NCBI RefSeq assembly: GCF_006345815.1
Contig: NZ_VCIG01000001.1
Coordinates: 248,001-312,000 of the forward strand
DNA: 64,000 nt
Direction: 5' to 3'
Source: Ochrobactrum sp. CGA5
GTDB lineage: Bacteria > Pseudomonadota > Alphaproteobacteria > Rhizobiales > Rhizobiaceae
The position numbers were made by a program, and so were the translations under genes. Within the stretch, counting starts at the first letter, position 1. Each line of letters starts with the position of its first letter. Shown piece after piece: positions 61,386 through 64,000 of the stretch. The notes beneath the pieces are model-generated. The model worked only from the letters and a program-made list of their open reading frames with translations, was not told the origin of the DNA and ran no database searches.

Positions 61386-61879
61386 AATATCCTCCCGTCC
61401 TTCACCAGAACGCGGACGATGTGCCGGTAAGGGTCTTCAAGGCCAGCATCGGCATTGACTTCCATGATCCAAGCTCCTTCGCCCAGTTCCAGTGGAGCGG
61501 TCAGTATGCCGGGCTCCCGGACAGTCAGCGTAACCCTGGTGTCGTGCACATCGCCGACCGGGCGCTTGAATTCAACCGTGCCGCCGGTCATGGCGACGGC
61601 CTTGCCGTCATGGCCAGCGAGGCGCCAGGTGAAGACACCGTTTTCATAAGCGGGTTTCGATTGCCAGTTCAGTGCTGCCTGCTCCTTGCCGGTCTGCGCC
61701 TTGTCGTTGAATTCCTGACTGGCGACATAGGTGTTTTTCACGACAAGGCCGCTCCAGCTGCTCATAGCCTTATAGGCCATCGTCATGTTCACGGCGATGA
61801 TGACACCGAAGAACGCCAACATGATACCCAGCATGTGCCATCCGGTGAACGTGCCTGAGGTTTTCGACTTGATCGACAT
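61382..61879 (-). CDS. fixH: Cytochrome cbb3 oxidase assembly protein FixH
   Basis: A 165-residue protein with one N-terminal transmembrane helix (GWHMLGIMLAFFGVIIAVNMTMAYKA) followed by a periplasmic domain of the FixH type (SWSGLVVKNTYVASQEFN, ending VLVKDGRIL). FixH aids copper insertion with FixI. It overlaps the fixG stop by one base (TAATG at 61877-61881) and fixI by 4 bases, so translation is coupled along the operon. Confidence 0.92.
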   Translation of the reverse strand: MSIKSKTSGTFTGWHMLGIMLAFFGVIIAVNMTMAYKAMSSWSGLVVKNTYVASQEFNDKAQTGKEQAALNWQSKPAYENGVFTWRLAGHDGKAVAMTGGTVEFKRPVGDVHDTRVTLTVREPGILTAPLELGEGAWIMEVNADAGLEDPYRHIVRVLVKDGRIL

Positions 61880-63429
61880 TATCTGCCCTCCGGTGCCATG
61901 AAAGTTGCCTTGTATCGTGCATGTTCTGCGCCGCTCGCATCACGCACTTCGATTTCATAGTCCTTGCGATGATCGGTAATCGCATCATGCGGCATGGTGA
62001 CAAAGACGCGCAATGTCTTCAGACGGTCCGGCTCCACCGGCACGTCGTAATTGCCGTCTGCATCGGCGGTTTCATCCTGAACGGTCAGCATTGCCCCCGG
62101 CAAACCCTCTATCGAGAGGCGGAAGGTACGCGGTGTCGGGATCATGTTGAGCAGCTTGACCGTATAACCGTTGCGGATGGAACCATCAGACAACAGTACA
62201 TATTGTGGGGTGCGATCATGCAGCACGTTGATGCCGATACGCTGGCGCATGGAAAGCGAGATAATAAGGGTAAGCCCGATCAGGGCCCAGACGATGAGGT
62301 AGAACAGGCTGCGCGGACGCAATACTTTCTTCCACGAAAGCTTCTGAACTCTATCCGAAAGGGTGTTCGGTGTTTCATACACGCGGGCCGGATTAATCGG
62401 CGCTGAACTATCATTGGTGGCAAGCGCCATATTGAAATTGTAATCGGCAAGTGTTGCATAGGAGATGAGGCCGCGCTGCTTGCCGACCTTGTCCATGACG
62501 CTGTCGCAGGCATCGATGCACAATGCGCAGGTGATACATTCGAGCTGCTGGCCGTCGCGAATATCGATGCCCATCGGGCAGGCGGCCACACAGGCATTGC
62601 AGTCTACGCAGTCGCCAACGGTTTCACCTGCAGCAATCGCCTTCTTGGAATGGCGCGAACGTGGTTCGCCGCGCCAGTCATTATAGGTGACGGTGAGTGA
62701 GTTTTCATCCAGCATCGCGGCCTGAATGCGCGGCCACGGACACATATATGTGCAGACCTGTTCGCGCATCAGCCCGCCAAAAACATAGGTTGTCGCCGTC
62801 AGGATTGCGACAGTTATATAGGCGACAGGGGCTGCATGGCCGGTTGCAAAATCCGAGAGCAGCGTCGGCGCGTCAGCAAAATAGAAAATCCAAGCGCCAC
62901 CCGTCAGAATCCCGATCAGCAACCAGATCGAGTGCTTGGTCACGCGTTTCCAGATCTTGTCGAAGCTCCACGGCGCTTTGTCGAGTTTCATGCGCGCATT
63001 GCGGTCACCTTCGATGGCGCGTTCGACGACGAGATAGAGGTCGACCCAAACGGTCTGCGGGCAGGTATAGCCACACCATGCGCGGCCCGCGACAGAGGTC
63101 ACGAGGAACAGACCAAGGCCCGCCATAATGAGCAGACCCGCCACATAATAGAATTCCTGTGGCCATATCTCGATGAAAAAGAAATAGAAGCGGCGGTTGG
63201 CAAGATCGATCAGAACCGCCTGATCCGGGGCATAAGGGCCGCGATCCCACCGTAGCCACGGCGTCAGATAATAGATCCCCAACGTGATGAACATGACGAT
63301 CCATTTGAAGCGGCGGAAATTGCCTTGAACCCGCTTCGGGAATATCTTCACCCGCGCCGCGTAGAGGGATTGGCGGGTCTTGGGGGAATTGACCGCCTGA
63401 ACGTCAATGCGTTCGACATCGTCTGACAT
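61879..63429 (-). CDS. fixG: Cytochrome cbb3 assembly ferredoxin FixG/CcoG
   Basis: A 516-residue polytopic membrane protein with Fe-S sites. Hydrophobic segments early (WIVMFITLGIYYLTPWLRW) and an AWCGYTCPQTVW motif. Two ferredoxin-type [4Fe-4S] sites: CVDCNACVAACPMG and CITCALCIDACDSV. C-terminal Ig-like domain after the last TM (about 390-516). It reduces copper(II) in CcoG orthologues for cbb3 assembly. The start was set at 63429 after AGGAGC; the ATG at 63462 adds 11 residues. Confidence 0.94.
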   Translation of the reverse strand: MSDDVERIDVQAVNSPKTRQSLYAARVKIFPKRVQGNFRRFKWIVMFITLGIYYLTPWLRWDRGPYAPDQAVLIDLANRRFYFFFIEIWPQEFYYVAGLLIMAGLGLFLVTSVAGRAWCGYTCPQTVWVDLYLVVERAIEGDRNARMKLDKAPWSFDKIWKRVTKHSIWLLIGILTGGAWIFYFADAPTLLSDFATGHAAPVAYITVAILTATTYVFGGLMREQVCTYMCPWPRIQAAMLDENSLTVTYNDWRGEPRSRHSKKAIAAGETVGDCVDCNACVAACPMGIDIRDGQQLECITCALCIDACDSVMDKVGKQRGLISYATLADYNFNMALATNDSSAPINPARVYETPNTLSDRVQKLSWKKVLRPRSLFYLIVWALIGLTLIISLSMRQRIGINVLHDRTPQYVLLSDGSIRNGYTVKLLNMIPTPRTFRLSIEGLPGAMLTVQDETADADGNYDVPVEPDRLKTLRVFVTMPHDAITDHRKDYEIEVRDASGAEHARYKATFMAPEGR

Positions 63430-63579
63430 TTTTTTGCTCCTGCCGCATTGGGCCTTCGGCAAGCTCAGAGGTTAAAGGGGAATGGGGGGGAGCAAGAGAG
63501 CACGAAAAGTGGGAGTGTTATTTCGGGCTTTCACAACCAAAATACTCCCTAATTCCCCTACTGCCTTACTCCCTTCTTT
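63430..63579. other. fixP-fixG intergenic region
   Basis: A 150-base gap between fixP and fixG on the minus strand. I looked for TTGAT-N4-ATCAA and found none, so fixGHIS may be transcribed from further upstream, or with fixNOQP. Confidence 0.5.
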
Positions 63580-64000
63580 TCATTCGCCGCCACCCAGAGA
63601 GTGGACGAAGATTGCAAGCTGCTTGACGGTTGCGTCCCCCAGACGCGCTTCCCAAGCGGGCATGACACCATGCTTTGGACGAGCCACCTGCTTCGCAACC
63701 GCGTCTTCGCCCGAACCATAGAACCAGATAGCATCTGTCAGGTTCGGGGCGCCGAACTCACGCAGGCCCTTGGCATCCGCGCCATGGCAGACAGCGCAGT
63801 TTTCAGCGAACACCTTTTTGCCTTCCGGCACCATTTCAGGATTGTGCGGCGTACCCGAAAGGCTCACCACATAGGCTGCAACGTCACGAACCTGTTCTGG
63901 CTCAAGCACGTCGGCAAAGGCAGGCATTTCCGAAATGCGGGTTTCGCTGTCATCGGGCGACCGCACACCATGACGGATCGTTGTCAGGATATCGTCAACA
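63580..64000 (-). CDS. fixP: Cytochrome cbb3 oxidase subunit III FixP/CcoP (C-terminal part)
   Basis: An open frame running to the window edge, at least 139 residues. It contains the second cytochrome c domain: VFAENCAVCHGADAKG (haem c CxxCH) and the Met ligand in HGVMPAWEARL, plus the end of the first domain (RSPDDSETRISEMPAFAD). FixP passes electrons to the FixN/FixO core of cbb3 oxidase, a high-affinity terminal oxidase. The gene is partial because its 5' end lies beyond 64000. It is followed by fixGHIS. Confidence 0.94.
   Translation of the reverse strand, partial: VDDILTTIRHGVRSPDDSETRISEMPAFADVLEPEQVRDVAAYVVSLSGTPHNPEMVPEGKKVFAENCAVCHGADAKGLREFGAPNLTDAIWFYGSGEDAVAKQVARPKHGVMPAWEARLGDATVKQLAIFVHSLGGGE

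Noticed and set aside
63430-63579. Search for a FixK/FNR box in the fixP-fixG gap
   Set aside because: No TTGAT-N4-ATCAA or close variant is present.
1-64000. CRISPR arrays, insertion sequences, integrases, prophage, toxin-antitoxin modules and known defence genes
   Set aside because: None found: no regularly spaced repeats and no transposase-, integrase- or nuclease-like frames stood out among the coding frames.

Overview
The window is a chromosomal segment of an alphaproteobacterium in the Rhizobiales, most like the Brucella/Ochrobactrum group. The pointers are an Omp2b-type porin with a conserved cysteine pair, a Brucella-type PrpA/4-hydroxyproline epimerase, an IalB-family periplasmic protein, an alpha-r14 (suhB/NfeR1) small RNA with its CCUCCUCCC loops, palindromic intergenic repeats of the Bru-RS type, and a fixP-fixGHIS cluster. 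No rRNA, tRNA, CRISPR array, phage or insertion sequence was found. All assignments come from reading the sequence; no database search was run.

Layout. 1-2.4 kb: a sodium/solute symporter-PAS sensor kinase, cut by the window edge. 2.7-5.8 kb: mscL, a class I aminotransferase and hemA, the last with a perfect FNR/FixK box upstream. 6.1-10.1 kb: a surface-glycan cluster of four glycosyltransferases, one resembling sialyltransferases, and a polysaccharide deacetylase, ending in a palindromic repeat. 10.4-13.1 kb: two small proteins, then a LysR regulator divergent from lrgA-lrgB. 13.2-16.0 kb: the alpha-r14 sRNA and two convergent ring-cleavage-dioxygenase-like genes, one fused to an esterase. 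16.2-23.7 kb: a lipoprotein hydrolase, panC-panB, and nrtR-nadABC with two tandem operators. 23.8-27.6 kb: fpr (FixK box), superoxide dismutase, a SufR-like Fe-S regulator and an MFS exporter. 28.1-30.5 kb: the carboxyspermidine-type polyamine pair. 30.7-34.2 kb: hydroxyproline epimerase, a MATE exporter and the IalB-like protein. 34.4-39.9 kb: a two-component system and the TRAP transporter it probably controls through a NarL-like 7-2-7 site. 40.2-41.6 kb: the porin and a new candidate sRNA.

41.7-58.9 kb is a nearly complete purine-to-glycerate route. Guanine deaminase and XdhABC make urate. PuuD (membrane urate oxidase with a cytochrome c tail), HiuH and a PuuE-UraD fusion take urate to allantoate, and AllE acts on ureidoglycine. 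Gcl, Hyi, GlxR and a glycerate 2-kinase then turn glyoxylate into 2-phosphoglycerate. Allantoate amidohydrolase and ureidoglycolate lyase/urease are not in the window. A LysR regulator flanks puuD, and an IclR repressor flanks gcl with two matching operators.

58.9-64 kb, on the minus strand, is the end of the cbb3 oxidase cluster (fixP) and its assembly genes fixG-fixH-fixI-fixS. Low-oxygen control (FixK/FNR boxes at hemA and fpr, cbb3 assembly genes) is a recurring theme.
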